A stretch of DNA of 64,000 nucleotides. It comes from Timema cristinae. Lineage: Eukaryota; Arthropoda; Insecta; Phasmatodea; Timematidae. Of the stretch, positions 1 through 12,379 are shown in pieces. The stretch's first letter is position 1, and every line of letters starts with the position of its first letter. The notes below the pieces were generated by a model. The model made no database searches. It was given only the letters and a program-made list of their open reading frames with translations, and was not told where the DNA came from. The stretch covers positions 8,022,490 to 8,086,489 of the forward strand of contig JBCFYV010011135.1 of NCBI GenBank assembly GCA_039000515.1, given 5' to 3'. Position numbers and translations under genes: made by a program.

Positions 1-364
1 GGAGGGAACAGGGGGATATAGCCCAAGGCGGTAAAATCATAGGGGCGGCAAATTTTGTAAAAAAAATCTATTGGTATTGAAAAAGTTAACCTTATTCATC
101 TATTTGTTACTCTACACACAACACTTTGTTATAAACACGTGATCTACTTCCTAATGTGGATGTGTACAATCCGTGATATAAACTATTGGTTGTCCGTGTT
201 TCGTAACCTTGCAGCACTATAAGAGAATTTTTAACTGAATAAAAAATTGTTGAAATAAAAGTGAGCAGCTGAAGAGTAGCTGAGCAACAAAAAATTAGGT
301 TAGAGTTTTTTTAGTGATCAAAACAGTCATAGTCAAGAGTACGGATAGGCTACATCAGGGTTAT

Positions 365-2312
365 GATATACAGTAGGTGAAGCGGGTAAGTGCATCCATG
401 GGCAAGACTGCGTCACTGGTTATATTATACAGTAGGGTGAAGCGGGGTAAGTGCATCCATGGGGCAAGACTGCGGTCACTGGTTATATTATACAGTAGGG
501 TGAAGCGGTGGAAGTGCATCCATGGGGCAAGACTGCGGTCACTGTTATATTACAGTAGGGTGAAGCGGTAAGTGCATTCATGGGCAGACGTGGTCACTGG
601 TTATATTATACAGTAGGGTGAAGCGGGGTAAGTGCATTCTGGGCAAGACTGCGGTCATGGTTATATTATACAGTAGGGTGAAGTGGGGTAATGCATCCAT
701 GGGCAAGACTGCGGTCACTGGTTATATTATACAGTAGGGTGAAGCGGGGTAAGTGCATCATGGGGCAAGACGCGGTCACTGGTTATATTATACAGTAGGT
801 GAATGGTAGGCACCATGGCAAGACTGGGTCATGGTTAATTATACAGTAGGTGAAGTGGGTAAGTGCACCATGGGAAGACTGTGGTCACTGTTATATTATA
901 CAGTAGGGTGAAGGGGGTAAGTGCATCCATGGGGCAAGACTGCGGTCACTGGTTATATTATACAGTAGGGTGAAGTGGGGTAAGTGCATCCATGGGGCAA
1001 GACTGCGGTCACTGGTTATATTATACAGTAGGGTGGGGTAAGTGCATTCATGGGCAGACGCGGTCACTGGTTATTATACATAGTGAAGCGGGGTAAGTGA
1101 TCCATGGGGCAAGACTGCGGTCACTGGTTATATTATACAGTAGGGTGAAGTGGGGTAAGTGCACCCATGGGGCAAGATGCGGTCATGGTTATATTTACAG
1201 TAGGGAGTGGGTAAGTGACCAGGGCAAACTGTGGTCATGTTAATTATACAGTAGGGTGAAGTGGGGTAAGTGCACCCATGGGAAAGACTGTGGTCACTGG
1301 TTATATTATACAGTAGGGTGAAGTGGGGTAAGTGCATTCATGGGGCAAGACTGTGGTCACTGGTTATATTATACAGTAGGGTGAAGCGGGGTAAGTGCAT
1401 CCATGGGGCAAGACTGCGGTCACTGGTTATATTATACAGTAGGGTGAAGCGGGGTAAGTGCATCCATGGGGCAAGACTGCGGTCACTGGTTATATTATAC
1501 AGTAGGGTGAAGTGGGGTAAGTGCACCCATGGGGCAAGACTGTGGTCACTGGTTATATTATACAGTAGGGTGAAGTGGGGTAAGTGCACCCATGGGGAAA
1601 GACTGTGGTCACTGGTTATATTATACAGTAGGGTGAAGTGGGGTAAGTGCACCCATGGGGCAAGACTGTGGTCACTGGTTATATTATACAGTAGGGTGAA
1701 GTGGGGTAAGTGCACCCATGGGGAAAGACTGTGGTCACTGGTTATATTATACAGTAGGGTGAAGTGGGGTAAGTGCACCCATGGGGCAAGACTGCGGTCA
1801 CTGGTTATATTATACAGTAGGGTGAAGTGGGGTAAGTGCATTCATGGGGCAAGACTGTGGTCACTGGTTATATTATACAGTAGGGTGAAGTGGGGTAAGT
1901 GCATCCATGGGGCAAGACTGTGGTCACTGGTTATATTATACAGTAGGGTGAAGTGGGGTAAGTGTATCCATGGGGCAAGACTGCGGTCACTGGTTATATT
2001 ATACAGTAGGGTGAAGTGGGGTAAGTGCATCCATGGGGCAAGACTGTGGTCACTGGTTATATTATACAGTAGGGTGAAGTGGGGTAAGTGCATTCATGGG
2101 GCAAGACTGTGGTCACTGGTTATATCATACAGTAGGGTGAAGTGGGGTAAGTGCATTCATGGGGCAAGACTGTGGTCACTGGTTATATTATACAGTAGGG
2201 TGAAGTGGGGTAAGTGCATCCATGGGGCAAGACTGTGGTCACTGGTTATATTATACAGTAGGGTGAAGTGGGGTAAGTGCATTCATGGGGCAAGACTGTG
2301 GTCACTGGTTAT
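365..2312. repeat. 63-bp tandem array, about 31 copies
   Basis: Tandem copies of a 63-bp unit with the core ggttatattatacagtaggg followed by a gtaagtgca / catggggcaagact segment. The period is a multiple of three, so one frame stays open for 382 codons on plus (1270-2418) and others stay open on minus. Those frames read a 21-residue repeat and are a by-product of the period, not a gene. Copies from 365 to about 1260 carry many one-base deletions, while copies from 1260 to 2312 are nearly uniform. The ggggcaagtgca part of the unit recurs in single copy just downstream near 2471. Confidence 0.93.
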
Positions 2313-4400
2313 AAAAGCCTATTTCAACATGAACACTAACATCATATGTTATTTAAGACCCATTTATACATTTTCTATCCCCACCAGCAGTTTAATCAAA
2401 GAAATAATTGTTTTTTAATTTGAAAAAACCCTTACATTTCACCGCTGAGTAAGCGTTATAATTGTGCACGTGGGGCAAGTGCAGCCAAAGAGCCTGGGGC
2501 CAGTGCAACCACACTCTCTGCACTTAGCCCAGGTTTTTTTTACCCATTTTCTTTTCTTTTTTATCACTTTAGTTTGTATTTAATATTATTTTGCTTGCTC
2601 TAATGGGGCGTAGAGGAGAGATGCACTTTTCAGTGTCATTTTCTTCATTAAACATTCAATAATAAACCAAAAACATCCAAAAAGAATAATGTTTTCATAG
2701 GTCAAGTCTAGGTTAAGTTATAAAACAAACTTTTTAAGCTATAATAAGAACAAACTTTTTGAACAAACTTTTTTTACCATATAGAAGTGATTTTGTGTTT
2801 CCGAAAAGTTCAAAGAGACAAAGTATTATTTCTTCAAACATTGAAAATAAGAATAAACTGATTTTTTATAATACAACAAAACTATGTGTAACATGCCTGG
2901 GAGTCCAACAAACATGGAAAAAATAATTAATTAGCCTACCATATAAATAAATCTATTAATATGTTCTTTATAAAGATTTTGAGATCTTACGGTTTTTGTG
3001 AACCTTGTGTTTTCCGTCAGGAAAAAGTTCGTAACTCTTGACGGGATAAAGATATTTGAATGATTAAAAAACTGTCAGAATCTGTAAAAATGGGCTAAAA
3101 TACACTTCCCTCAGTGTTTCTTTAGGACCACTCTAAAACAGAATTCCAGGCCCTGGCTGCACTTACTTGCATCGACCTCCGGGGTAAATTCAGTCACGTG
3201 GCATGGTGTCAAAAATAATCCTAAAATAAACACTATGCAATTTTTTTTAATAGTTCGGTGTGCTATTAGGCCTATTAAACAAGGATAACGCACGCCTAGT
3301 TTCATGGTTCTACTTGTAACAACAATTATGAAATCGAGTCCAAAATCCAACTATACCAAAACCTGGCTGTACTTACTTCACTTCACCCTGGGTCATTCAT
3401 GTACGGCTGCTCTGTTGGGTATCTAGTCTATAGTTTACACAGGATGAGGGTGTAAGGGGCAAAGAGGTGACTGAGGGTGTTTTTGGTCTGAGGGGACGGC
3501 AAATTTTGTGTAGCTCCTAGGCGGGCAAAAATATAAATCCGCCACTGAGCTTGAGAGTAGAGAGCTGGCAACCTTGTCTCTTGAAAAATAGGTTTTAGCC
3601 AAGCATCGTTCATCTCATGCAAATGCACAGTAAATACATGCAGCAGGCATATCCCTTCCTTGAACTATGGGGTACCTTGAACTAACGAGAGACTGGTGTA
3701 GTCTTATGTAAGCATACATACGTGCACAAGCTATTGGTAGAGGGGCTTGATTTAACTCTGTAAGAGCACATAAGACTTTGGTATTTCAAGACAGTTTAAA
3801 ATGAACACTTCTATGTACACCATTTCATGGATAGGCCCCTCATGTCACTCTGACAAGTGACGTAAACAAACTTTATTAATCTGATGGTCGAAAGATATTT
3901 TCTAAGCAGGTGAATACGAAACGACGTTTAGAATTATTATATTTAAATGGTAGTTCTGTAAACAGTAGACCTCGCTCCCTCCATGTTCTTATTGTTACTA
4001 CAGTCGTGACATTTCTCTTTGGATTTCAAGTTGAAATATAATATTTCCTGAAATTGAATTGATATATTTTTTCCTTGGTGATCAAGTTATAGGAAACAAA
4101 CGACTACTGTATTCAATAGTATGTTATCTTCATAAAGAATAACCATCGTTCTCATTCTAGAAGATTTTATATAGGTTCTTTACAACGACCCCCCCCCCTT
4201 ACCCCGAAGCTGATCTGACGCTTTTGATTGTTATAATGTTTGATGTGACGTCATAGCACCCTATACTTGTATCATATGGTACATATGAATTGCATGCAGA
4301 ACAACTAATACTGGCGCACACGAATTGCGGAACCATTCATCCGAGGTTGGTAATACCCTTACACGAACTGCGCGGTAAAAATTAAATTCATAACGACTTT
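2313..4400. other. AT-rich spacer with decayed repeat pieces
   Basis: No convincing gene. Near 2471-2530 and, inverted, near 3145-3165 and 3361-3400 there are segments resembling the core of the 63-bp repeat (ggggcaagtgcagcc, and cctggctgcacttac on the other side), which may be ends of the element that seeded the array. The stretch 3490-3545 (ggcaaattttgtgtagctcc and following) resembles the first 60 bases of the window, so it is a dispersed repeat. A C9 run lies near 4191. Confidence 0.5.
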
Positions 4401-4419
4401 GTTCAAATTAATATAAAAT

Positions 4420-4460
4420 GGAGGTTAATATAGGTTAGGCTAGGTAAGGTTAGGGGTTGA
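4420..4460 (+). repeat. TTAGG-like degenerate run
   Basis: Short run of ggttagg-type words (taggttaggctaggtaagg), similar to the insect telomere motif TTAGG but degenerate. It is probably interstitial sequence, not a chromosome end. Confidence 0.35.
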
Positions 4461-4974
4461 ATGGAATTACAGGTTGTTCCGAAATTCAAGTGCACCGGCT
4501 GACAGGTGTACTTTATTCCGCAATTCGAATGCGCTCGTATTATGTGGCAGCCTTCACAGAAGAAACGCCTCTTCCCTGTATTGGTGGGCACGCGGACTAA
4601 TTGTCAGGTTAGTCTCTTTTGATTCGCCAGTTAGGTGAAAGTTGGGTTTGAATCCCGATTGAGTGTAGGCTCCACTAAGCGATTTTATTCCCCTCCCTAG
4701 CAAAAGAGGGTACATTTGCTAAAATTCCACGTTATTACGTTAGTCAATAAAAACCTCCACGATATCAGTCCGCAAACACGTGGCCGCCGTCTGTTGGCGA
4801 TAAAAACGTGAACTTCTGCAGATAGAGGTTATCGTGTAGTCATCACAAAGAGCCCTCCGACCGTTAATCTCAGTTTTCTAAACAACTACTGCTATTTCTT
4901 TATCCAAGTAGCTCCTCATTCGTCCTCACGAGGTTGTGTTGACCCAGTCCCAGACCCAATACTTCACAAAAAAT

Positions 4975-5052
4975 CTGGAACAGCCGGGGTTAAAATCGGG
5001 AACCTGTTGATCTAAAGCCAGGAGCTCTAATGACTAGACCACTAGGTCACGT
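4975..5052 (-). repeat. tRNA-like head of SINE family A
   Basis: On the minus strand this reads gtgacctagtggtctagtca and continues to a degenerate box B-like segment (ggttcccgattt). The start matches the head of the longer copies at 22.57 and 38.34 kb (gtgacctggtggtctagggg). It is a truncated fragment without the common 3' tail. Confidence 0.5.
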
Positions 5053-5699
5053 TATTATGTTAGTATAATTTTAGAAAGCAGATGTCTTGGTGTGTTATTA
5101 GGACTCGGTGGAAGTAAAAAGTTACACCTATTCTATTTGTTAACAGGAATAACAGAGCTACAAATACTTAATTAATTCAGACACCACCAGAGCTCAAACT
5201 CTTGTCTATAGGAAATATAGTAACCAATCGGGTATTAGGTGGGCTACCAATCAAATAATAGCTGCAGCAATTAGTCTCGACTCAACATCGGCGATAAAAC
5301 TGGCAGAGGCGTCAGTCTCACCTAGTCTGAATATCCTAGGGTGGGGAAGCCAGGGCTCTGAGCCCGATTGGGCGTAAAGAATTTTTTTTTTCTTAATTTG
5401 TTTCCCACCTCCATCCCGCAAATGTGGATACGTTTTTTATAGATTCTACCTACCCACTCCCTACTCTGCCAGTGTAAATATGAGGAGAGATGAGAGGGTT
5501 TATTTGCTTAAAAATTTTCTCAAAATTCTTATTTAAAAAGCTGGTCTTTGAATTTGGTGACGCGAACAGATAGAAACTAAATCGTAATAAAATGTTTGTT
5601 ATGTAAGTCTAATCGAAGTTTTTTCATCCGTTTAATAACAATGTAGTATATAGTAATGGCCATAATTATTATGAAATATACCAGTAATTTCGTGCGAAA

Positions 5700-5945
5700 T
5701 ATTATTTAGCACCGCGTCTTACTGCCCGTTCGGTTTATACGCTAATGGAATAGGAATTGTGAAGGTTGAATTAAAGGAAGTGAACCCGCATTTGCGTTGA
5801 AGGAAAGTGGAAAACCATTTAGGAAAAACCACCCCCAGTTCACCCGACCGAGATTAGAACCTCGATCTCCCCGTCCTCAGCAGTCGGGCTCAACACGACT
5901 AGCGCGTTAGCCAACTACGCCACAGAGGCGGGTCGTGCGAAATAT
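5700..5945 (-). repeat. tRNA-derived SINE, near full length
   Basis: Read on minus, it begins with a tRNA-like head (ctgtggcgtagttggctaac, a box A-like word), has a box B-like ggttctaatctc, then the body gggtggtttttcc, and ends in the tail gcgtataaaccgaacgggca / gtaagacgcggtgct. The same tail closes SINEs with different heads at 22.8, 35.7 and 38.6 kb. RNA polymerase III transcription from the internal A and B boxes is expected from the family. No coding capacity. Confidence 0.75.
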
Positions 5946-6205
5946 CAAATTTCATTTGTTACCATCAGTGTTTTCTTGGTCTAAGGCTTCACTCTCGTAT
6001 TTGACTAGACTGCTGATGAAATATTTAATACAATAATCACTCAGAGCTGTTCGTGACCATTTTCCAAATGTTCATCTTGTATAGCGTTGCGGCTCAAGTT
6101 GATCGGTAGGTTGTTTTAATACATCTGTTTACTTTTATACAAAGAAAATAAATACGCATTTTAGAAGAATATAGCAGCTCAGATTAAACTAAGTTTTTCA
6201 AATTT

Positions 6206-6231
6206 CCTAACCTAACCTAACTTAACCTAAC
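6206..6231 (-). repeat. Interstitial (TTAGG)n-type run
   Basis: Five tandem copies of CCTAA (one mutated to CTTAA) on plus, which is TTAGG on minus. TTAGG is the ancestral insect/arthropod telomere repeat. At 26 bp with no continuation it is interstitial and is used here only as a hint at arthropod origin. Confidence 0.55.
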
Positions 6232-6344
6232 AAAATATGAGTTTTAGAAAAGCGTAATACTTACATAATATTATTTGCTTTTTAAAAAAAGCTTATTTAC
6301 TAACTACGCTAATGGTTGTAGGGTTTAGTATATTAAATATTGAT

Positions 6345-6490
6345 GAAGTGTAACCGAATTTTCGTGGAGGGAGAATGAGAAAGCCATTTTTAAGAAAACA
6401 CCCTCAATAAATTCCACCTAGATTCGAACCTCAACATCCTCGTCATTGACAATCTAGTCTACTGCGAGAGTAGCGCGTTAGATCACGTGT
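6345..6490 (-). repeat. SINE fragment (tRNA-derived)
   Basis: Minus-strand copy resembling the family at 5700-5945. It keeps the tRNA-like head with gattcgaacctc (box B, complement) and gagagtagcgcgttagatca, plus part of the body (tggagggagaatgagaaagc), but lacks the 3' tail. Confidence 0.5.
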
Positions 6491-6724
6491 TCACTATAAT
6501 GGTTTTTTTTTATATAATTTCATTCTGCAGTTCACCTTTCAAAGTTGACCTTATAATATTATTCCGCAGATCGGGTAGAGTATCCCAGAGTGTGGATAAG
6601 TTTTCCTGCGATTCACGCGAATCAGACCATGCGACCACCGAAATGTGCACCGCCCCTATATTAGCATAGGGTACAACCCAAGCGGGTGTTAAGATACTGC
6701 AAGTAGAGACAGCCAAGCACTTAC

Positions 6725-6814
6725 CGGAACCTCCGTCCATGTGGACAACACTGGGCCCTTCCTTCTTGTCCTCCACTAGTCTCTCTATGTCCACGACGAT
6801 AGTCTCTCTGACTT
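6725..6814 (-). CDS. Candidate exon: receptor PTP D2-like pseudophosphatase
   Basis: A 90-bp interval on minus bounded by a good acceptor (tgtcctgttccag) and a consensus donor (ccg|gtaagt), phase 1 at both ends, so it inserts 30 residues. The reading has helix-like VRETIVVDIERLVEDKKEGP followed by SVVHMDGGSG. This matches the layout of a protein tyrosine phosphatase domain just before and at the P-loop, where active enzymes have VHCSAGxGR. Here the catalytic Cys is Met and the loop is altered, as in the inactive second domains of some receptor PTPs (the PTPRG / Ptp99A group is one possibility). No neighbouring exon was found in the window. The family call rests on one short exon; the splice signals are the stronger part of the evidence. 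Confidence 0.42.
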
Positions 6815-7009
6815 CTGGAACAGGACATGACGCACCAGGGAAACGTTCAAAGTTGACGCTTGAGGCGTCGGTCATTTTCGAGCCCGTTGATGAAGTCGTC
6901 AGGAGAGCGTATTTAACCTAATACGTCTGCTCTGTATTCAGTAATTAGGACCGGCGGAAAGCAAACACGAAGGAGGTATTTTCGTCAGGCGTTAATGGGA
7001 TCGCTGACG

Positions 7010-7690
7010 ACGTGCAGGTGTTTTCAAGCAGGTGGACCAGTCTGTATTCAGTCCTGAAGGTGCTCAGGTGTTTTCAAGAAGGTGGCCAGTTCGCACTGGG
7101 TCCTGATGGTGCTCAGGTGTTTTCAAGCAGGTGGCCAGGTTACACTGGGTCCTGAAGGTGCTCAGGTGTTTTCAAGCAGCCGGCCAGGTTACACTGGGTC
7201 CTGATGGTGCTCAGGTGTTTTCAAGAAGGTGGACCAGTCTGCATTCAGTCCTGAAGGTGCTCAGGTGTTTTCAAGCAGGTGGCCAGGTTACACTGGGTCC
7301 TGAAGGTGCTCAGGTGTTTTCAAGAAGGTGGCCAGTTCGCACTGGGTCCTGATGGTGCTCAGGTGTTTTCAAGAAGGTGGCCAGTCCGCACTGGGTCCTG
7401 ATGGTGCTCAGGTGTTTTCAAGCAGGTGGCCAGGTTACACTGGGTCCTGATGGTGCTCAGGTGTTTTCAAGCAGGTGGCCAGGTTACACTGGGTCCTGAT
7501 GGTGCTCAGGTGTTTTCAAGCAGCCGGCCAGGTTACACTGGGTCCTGATGGTGCTCAGGTGTTTTCAAGAAGGTGGACCAGTCTGCATTCAGTCCTGAAG
7601 GTGCTCAGGTGTTTTCAAGCTGACAGCAGGTCGCACTGAGTCCTGAAGGTGCTCAGGTGTTTTCAAGCAGACAGCAGGTCGCACTGAGTC
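7010..7690. repeat. 49-bp tandem array, about 14 copies
   Basis: Direct repeats of a roughly 49-bp unit with the core ggtgctcaggtgttttcaag, alternating with variants gcaggtggccaggttacact and aaggtggaccagtctgcatt. The mix of variants shows repeated block exchange. Short open frames through it (for example 7131-7352) are repeat by-products. It lies 0.2 kb upstream, in transcript sense, of the candidate phosphatase exon and so may be intronic. Confidence 0.9.
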
Positions 7691-8500
7691 CTGACGCGCC
7701 GAGATGTGGGAACACAATACAAAACGTGATCACGAAGCTCTCCACCAGGAAGTAGAGGAGAAGAACCAGAGAGAGGTGAGAGAGACGGAAGTGTATTGCA
7801 CCGTCACGGAGCGGCGGTGAGCGATGTTGCCGCCTGGTGAGGCCAGACGACACCTGGAGAGGTGAGATTGACTGTGTACACACAGTATAATGTCCAAGGT
7901 TTAGTGAGGCAGCGACATCTTCATCCAGTGGGGCTTAAGATGTCACGTTAATGCACAATATAAATATAATCTTGAAAGAGATTAATTTCCAAACGTCGGG
8001 TTATGTATCTTAAAGTAGTCATTACGTCACATAGCATTTCAATGAAAGTGTTTGGATAACAGTTATTCGTAGCAAGCTCCCAGCCAGATCCACTGAGTCT
8101 TAACAACCATCCAAATTATCCACATAAATGGAAGAGGAATGAATGGAGCAGGTTGTGTTAAATAAGTTCTATCCAACGAGTATTACTACACGCCCTTGCT
8201 ATCCCCATATTTACACTAACGAATTATGGATAAGGAAATTGAAACTTATAGAGAATTTAAGGTAATTTGCGTAAGTGGGGAGGGTGAATGAATTTATGAA
8301 AAACACACTTGTAACACCAGGTCGGGATTGCAGCCCTGTCTTCCACTTTCTCAAAAGATGTCTAGAATGACGCGTTATGTGGTGGAATTAGCCATATGGA
8401 ATGATCATACTTATAAGTGGTGCCTTATACATTTATTTTATAAGACCAATAGGGTCAATCATAAACAACGTAACTTTTTTCTTTGAGGTTTTTTATCTCC
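7690..8500. other. Unassigned spacer with a locally GC-richer patch
   Basis: From 7690 to about 7880 the sequence is less AT-rich and has an open frame on plus of about 40 codons rich in Glu/Arg/Lys with gaggtgagag-type donor-like sites. The minus frame is open too. Neither matches a family I recognise. Further right, 8290-8390 resembles a decayed SINE (caggtcgggattgcagccct). No gene is called. Confidence 0.35.
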
Positions 8501-9240
8501 ATTCCTCCATGTAACACCATGTAGACATTAGAGCTCCCTCTATCCTATGTATCACCATGTAGACATTAGAGCTCCCTCTATCCTATGTAACACCATGTAG
8601 ACATTAGAGCTCCCTCTATCTATCCTTCCTATGTAACACCATGTAGATATTAGAGCTCCCTCTATCCTTCCTATGTAACACCATGTAGACATTAGAGCTC
8701 CCTCTATCCTTCCTATGTAACACCATGCAGATATTAGAGCTCCCTCTATCCTATATAACACCATGTAGACATTAGAGCTCCCTCTATCCTATGTAACACC
8801 ATGTAGACATTAGATCTCCCTCTATCCTATGTAACACCATGTAGACATTAGAGCTCCTTCTATCCTTCCTATGTAACACCATGTAGACGTTAGAGCTCCC
8901 TCTATCCTTCCTATGTAACACCATGTAGACATTAGAGCTCCCTCTATCTATCCTTCCTATGTAACACCATGTAGATATTAGAGCTCCCTCTATCCTATGT
9001 AACACCATGTAGACATTAGAACTCCCTCTATCCTATGTAACACCATGTAGACATTAGAGCTCCCTCTATCCTATGTAACACCATGTAGACATTAGAGCTC
9101 CCTCTATCCTATGTAACACCATGTAGACATTAGAGCTCCCTCTATCCTATGTAACACCATGTAGACATTAGAGCTCCCTCTATCTATCCTTCCTATGTAA
9201 CACCATGTAGATATTAGAGCTCCCTCTATCCTATGTAAAC
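8498..9240. repeat. Roughly 39-bp tandem array, about 18 copies
   Basis: Repeats of a unit of about 39 bp with the cores ctatgtaacaccatgtagac and attagagctccctctatcc. Some copies have an extra ctatccttc segment, giving units of about 43 and 47 bp. Minus-strand open frames at 8552-8764 and 8784-9008 are by-products. Confidence 0.9.
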
Positions 9241-9369
9241 CATATAAACACTAAAGATCCTCCTTAACCGCTAACCCCACTATCACAATTACGTATTTTA
9301 TGAAAGAGCCCTTAATACAATTACCTCCTAGATATTTACTTTATGGGGCTTCATCTAACAAAGATTTAT

Positions 9370-9545
9370 TCCACATTGGTGAGCCACTGTCCAACGCGTC
9401 ATTCTCGGAATAGACTATTCTGCCGCTATTGAGGAGACCGGGGTTGGAATTTCAGTCTGGTGAACTGAGTGTGATTTTTTCCAAAATTCTTTCCTACTCT
9501 CCTTCCACGCGAGTTCGGCTATCGTCATCTAATCAAACCTTATTC
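9370..9545 (+). repeat. SINE-like fragment
   Basis: Plus-strand copy with a tRNA-like head ending in a box B-like ggttggaatttc and a body (gtgatttttt ccaaaattct) resembling the SINE bodies at 5.8 and 35.6 kb. The 3' tail is not present. Confidence 0.4.
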
Positions 9546-9854
9546 TTACCGGGATTTAAAGCCACAGACTTCCGGTATGATTGGCCAATTTTTCTATCAG
9601 AAACGATCATTCGTTATTAGTTTCCCTTTTAATTCGTGTAGCTTAGAGACTATTCTGATTTGAAAATACCTGGTGTGTTTTTTACACCGCGTTGTACTAC
9701 TGGTTTAGGTTGTATATGTATGTACTAATTGGGCTTAATTTTTTGCGTATTAAATTACTGAATGAGAGTAACCTGACATCTAGTTTTATCGCATGTGTGT
9801 AGTTTTTTAGCCGCTCTGGTGGGAACAGAGAATTGCTCAAGGTAAAATTAGATT

Positions 9855-10000
9855 AAGTGTACCCACATTTGACTGGTAGGAGAGGGGGAAACCGTTTTGA
9901 AAGAGAAAAAAACATTGCACCCGACTAGGGATCTCTCTTACATCAGCAATCTAGTAAAACACAAAAGTGACGTATTATACCATGCAACCACTGAAGCAGG
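9855..10000 (-). repeat. SINE-like fragment
   Basis: Minus-strand copy of the same SINE body (gtgtacccacatttgactgg, agagggggaaaccgttttga) followed by a degraded tRNA-like head (cccgactagggatctctctt). Decayed. Confidence 0.4.
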
Positions 10001-10806
10001 TAAAATGTGTGTTAAATACCCCGATAATGAAACCAACCTACCTGTCATGTCGCCTGTTTTAAAAACACCTAGTTATGAGAGTTGTGTGTTTTCTGTGTTC
10101 TCACTGTAAAGCACTAACTAGACACTGTTCTGATAAACTCCTTGAGACCAATTCCGTCCACTTTAGAAAAATAGCTGGAACCTGGTTCACCTTCAAAACA
10201 TGTATACCTTCAATCTATTATCGTCCAACTCAAGTTGGGTTTTTATCACAGCACTTTTATGCTAGAGCTAGGATTATTATTATAGCCATCAAACAAGGTA
10301 CGATTGTAATCAATTTTACTTTAAGGCAATTACTGTTTAATTGTTTGTTCTCATTTAATCAAGTCACCAATATGTTACGATGATACGGCAAAGGCCTGCG
10401 TGAAGCCAAATATTTATACTCAGAATTTAATATTAATCTTTTAAATAAGGCTTTATCTTCTTGGTTATTATTTTTTATCCCCTCTCATTATTTGATATAA
10501 GCTTTAGAGCGGTAGCGATAGTCAATCTTTTCTCATTTCCAAACCTTCTTCATACCTTCCGATTCCGAATAGCGATAGACGATATCCAACGTTTTACGAA
10601 AATACTTCGGCTGCTTCCGTAAGACTTCGTGGATAATGCGCGGGTATCGGGTGTTCATCACGCACATCCCTTCCCCTTATCCGAACGTTCTCACGGCGAC
10701 GGCGGCGCGTTTGTCCCGATAAGGTTCGCTACATTTCATTTGTCCACTGGATTTGGTTATTTTTTTATCTTGAATTATTTGAAGTTATCAAATACAGCGT
10801 ATCAAG
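10000..10806. other. Spacer, no gene seen; CpG-containing patch at the right
   Basis: Plus frames at 9897-10109 and 10075-10383 are open but have no recognisable features. From about 10560 to 10740 the sequence is richer in CpG (ggcgacggcggcgcgtttgt) and lies directly upstream of a short acidic frame and a Harbinger exon. It could be the promoter side of that element, but no TATA box or initiator can be defended. Confidence 0.3.
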
Positions 10807-10920
10807 ATGGAATGGCAGGATATTGATTACGATCAGGAAGATTTTGATGATATAGCTGACGTTGTGATGGACTTTGAAGTGAATGAAAATAACTTAAAAG
10901 TGTACCCAAAATGTACATAA
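10807..10920 (+). pseudogene. Possible N-terminal exon of HARBI1-like transposase
   Basis: A 37-codon frame starting at ATG 10807 and ending with TAA at 10918-10920. It is strongly acidic (MEWQDIDYDQEDFDDIADVV). Acidic N-termini of this kind occur in HARBI1-type transposases, and a clear HARBI1-like exon lies 1.5 kb downstream on the same strand. The sequence after about residue 30 does not continue as the family would, so either a donor lies inside or the copy is broken. The link to the downstream exon is an inference. Confidence 0.28.
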
Positions 10921-11687
10921 ATATATAGCAGGGTTTCCATATGCAATGAAATGATTATTGGCGCCAGGAGAGGAGCATAGATCAAAGTATAGTATGGCCA
11001 GGAGTATGCCATTTTGTGTTTCCACATTCATCAATCAGTTTTCTACTGGCTTATTATTCAACATGAAGTCAACTGCCGTAGTTAATGCAAGTATTGATGT
11101 CATAGTTTAAATCGTGTCTTTAGAACTCCATTATTTTTTTCCTATGTTAAATCATGATAAATTTAATGTTTTCAAGCATTTAATCACATGCAGACATAGT
11201 CAAATTTCTGATTATAACAAAATAAATGGTGTAAACAAATACTATACCATTAAAAAAATTGTTAGAAAAATCACCTAATTGATTTTTGAAGCAGGCCTTT
11301 AGAGTCCTATTCTATTAGGCTGTCCTGATGATCCTTGAGTTCCTTCTTAACAAAAGTAGGCCTATTAGAAATTTCTATTTTTAAAAGGCTTAATGTGTAT
11401 TAATAAATACATTAAATCATTATCAGGCTTTAATATAGGTATAATACCTATTCTCAGCACTTCGGTCATTCATTTAGATCAATTTTCCAGGGATTTTTTT
11501 TCCTGGAAGTTGCTAAAGAATAAGAACTTTTGTTTGGATTAATTTTCTTATAGGCTAATTTTCTTTTACAATTTAGAAATTTTTCACGATATTTACTTTT
11601 TTATTGTCGGAAATTTGCTCAGCCTATATTATTGTGTGGATAGGCTTCATGTTCCTATAAAGCTGAGAAGACTGGGCCGAGATGGCG

Positions 11688-11702
11688 GGGGGGGGGGGGG
11701 GG
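11688..11702. repeat. Poly-G tract
   Basis: Uninterrupted G run of about 15 within ggcgggggg... near 11690. The length is uncertain in any consensus of this kind. Confidence 0.6.
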
Positions 11703-12379
11703 CTTATGTTCCAAACAGACCCATCCAGTGGCTGGAATCTGTTAATGATTATATAAGTGCCAAAAAAAACCTTTAAATTTATCATAATTTAACAGGAGAA
11801 AATAAAGAATCCCACCTTTGGCTCGTCCTATCCCCGACCTAAACCAATACAGACATACAGTGAAAAAGAGAACCTACAAGAGTTAAATAACTGGACCATT
11901 GGAAGTATTAGCACCATAGGCTATATAAATGCATGTGACAAACCATTAACAAGCAGGCATACATTATAAAACACCAAACTAAAAGGACCTAAGACTAGAT
12001 TTAATAACCACAAATATATTTTGACTTTGTCCATGCAGTTAGAGTTGTAGCTTACTTTTGTAGAAAGTAACTAACTACCAGCATATTCTTAGAAATCATA
12101 ATACAGTAGGCCTATAGATTATAACATAGTTCAAACACAGAATTATTTAAGGCAGTTAAAAAATAATAATTGTGAGCTCAACTTATTTCGGTGGGAAGGT
12201 TTATAATAGGGCCTATTTTGATTAACTTAGGCCTAATTAAAATAGATTTAAAGTTGAGCTAAAAAATGAGAGTAATGTCCTTAAAAATACCATAGGCCTA
12301 TCTTTTAAATATGATTTGCGAATTACCATTTTAGGTCAACTAAGATTGGTTTGATTATTCGTTGTTTATTGTATTACAG

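Noticed and set aside
1270..2418. 382-codon open frame
   Set aside because: It is a 21-residue translation of the 63-bp tandem repeat, kept open by the period; there are no gene signals.
6487..6921. Long minus frame of 121 codons taken as one protein
   Set aside because: Only the 30 codons between the splice signals look conserved; the rest reads as intron.
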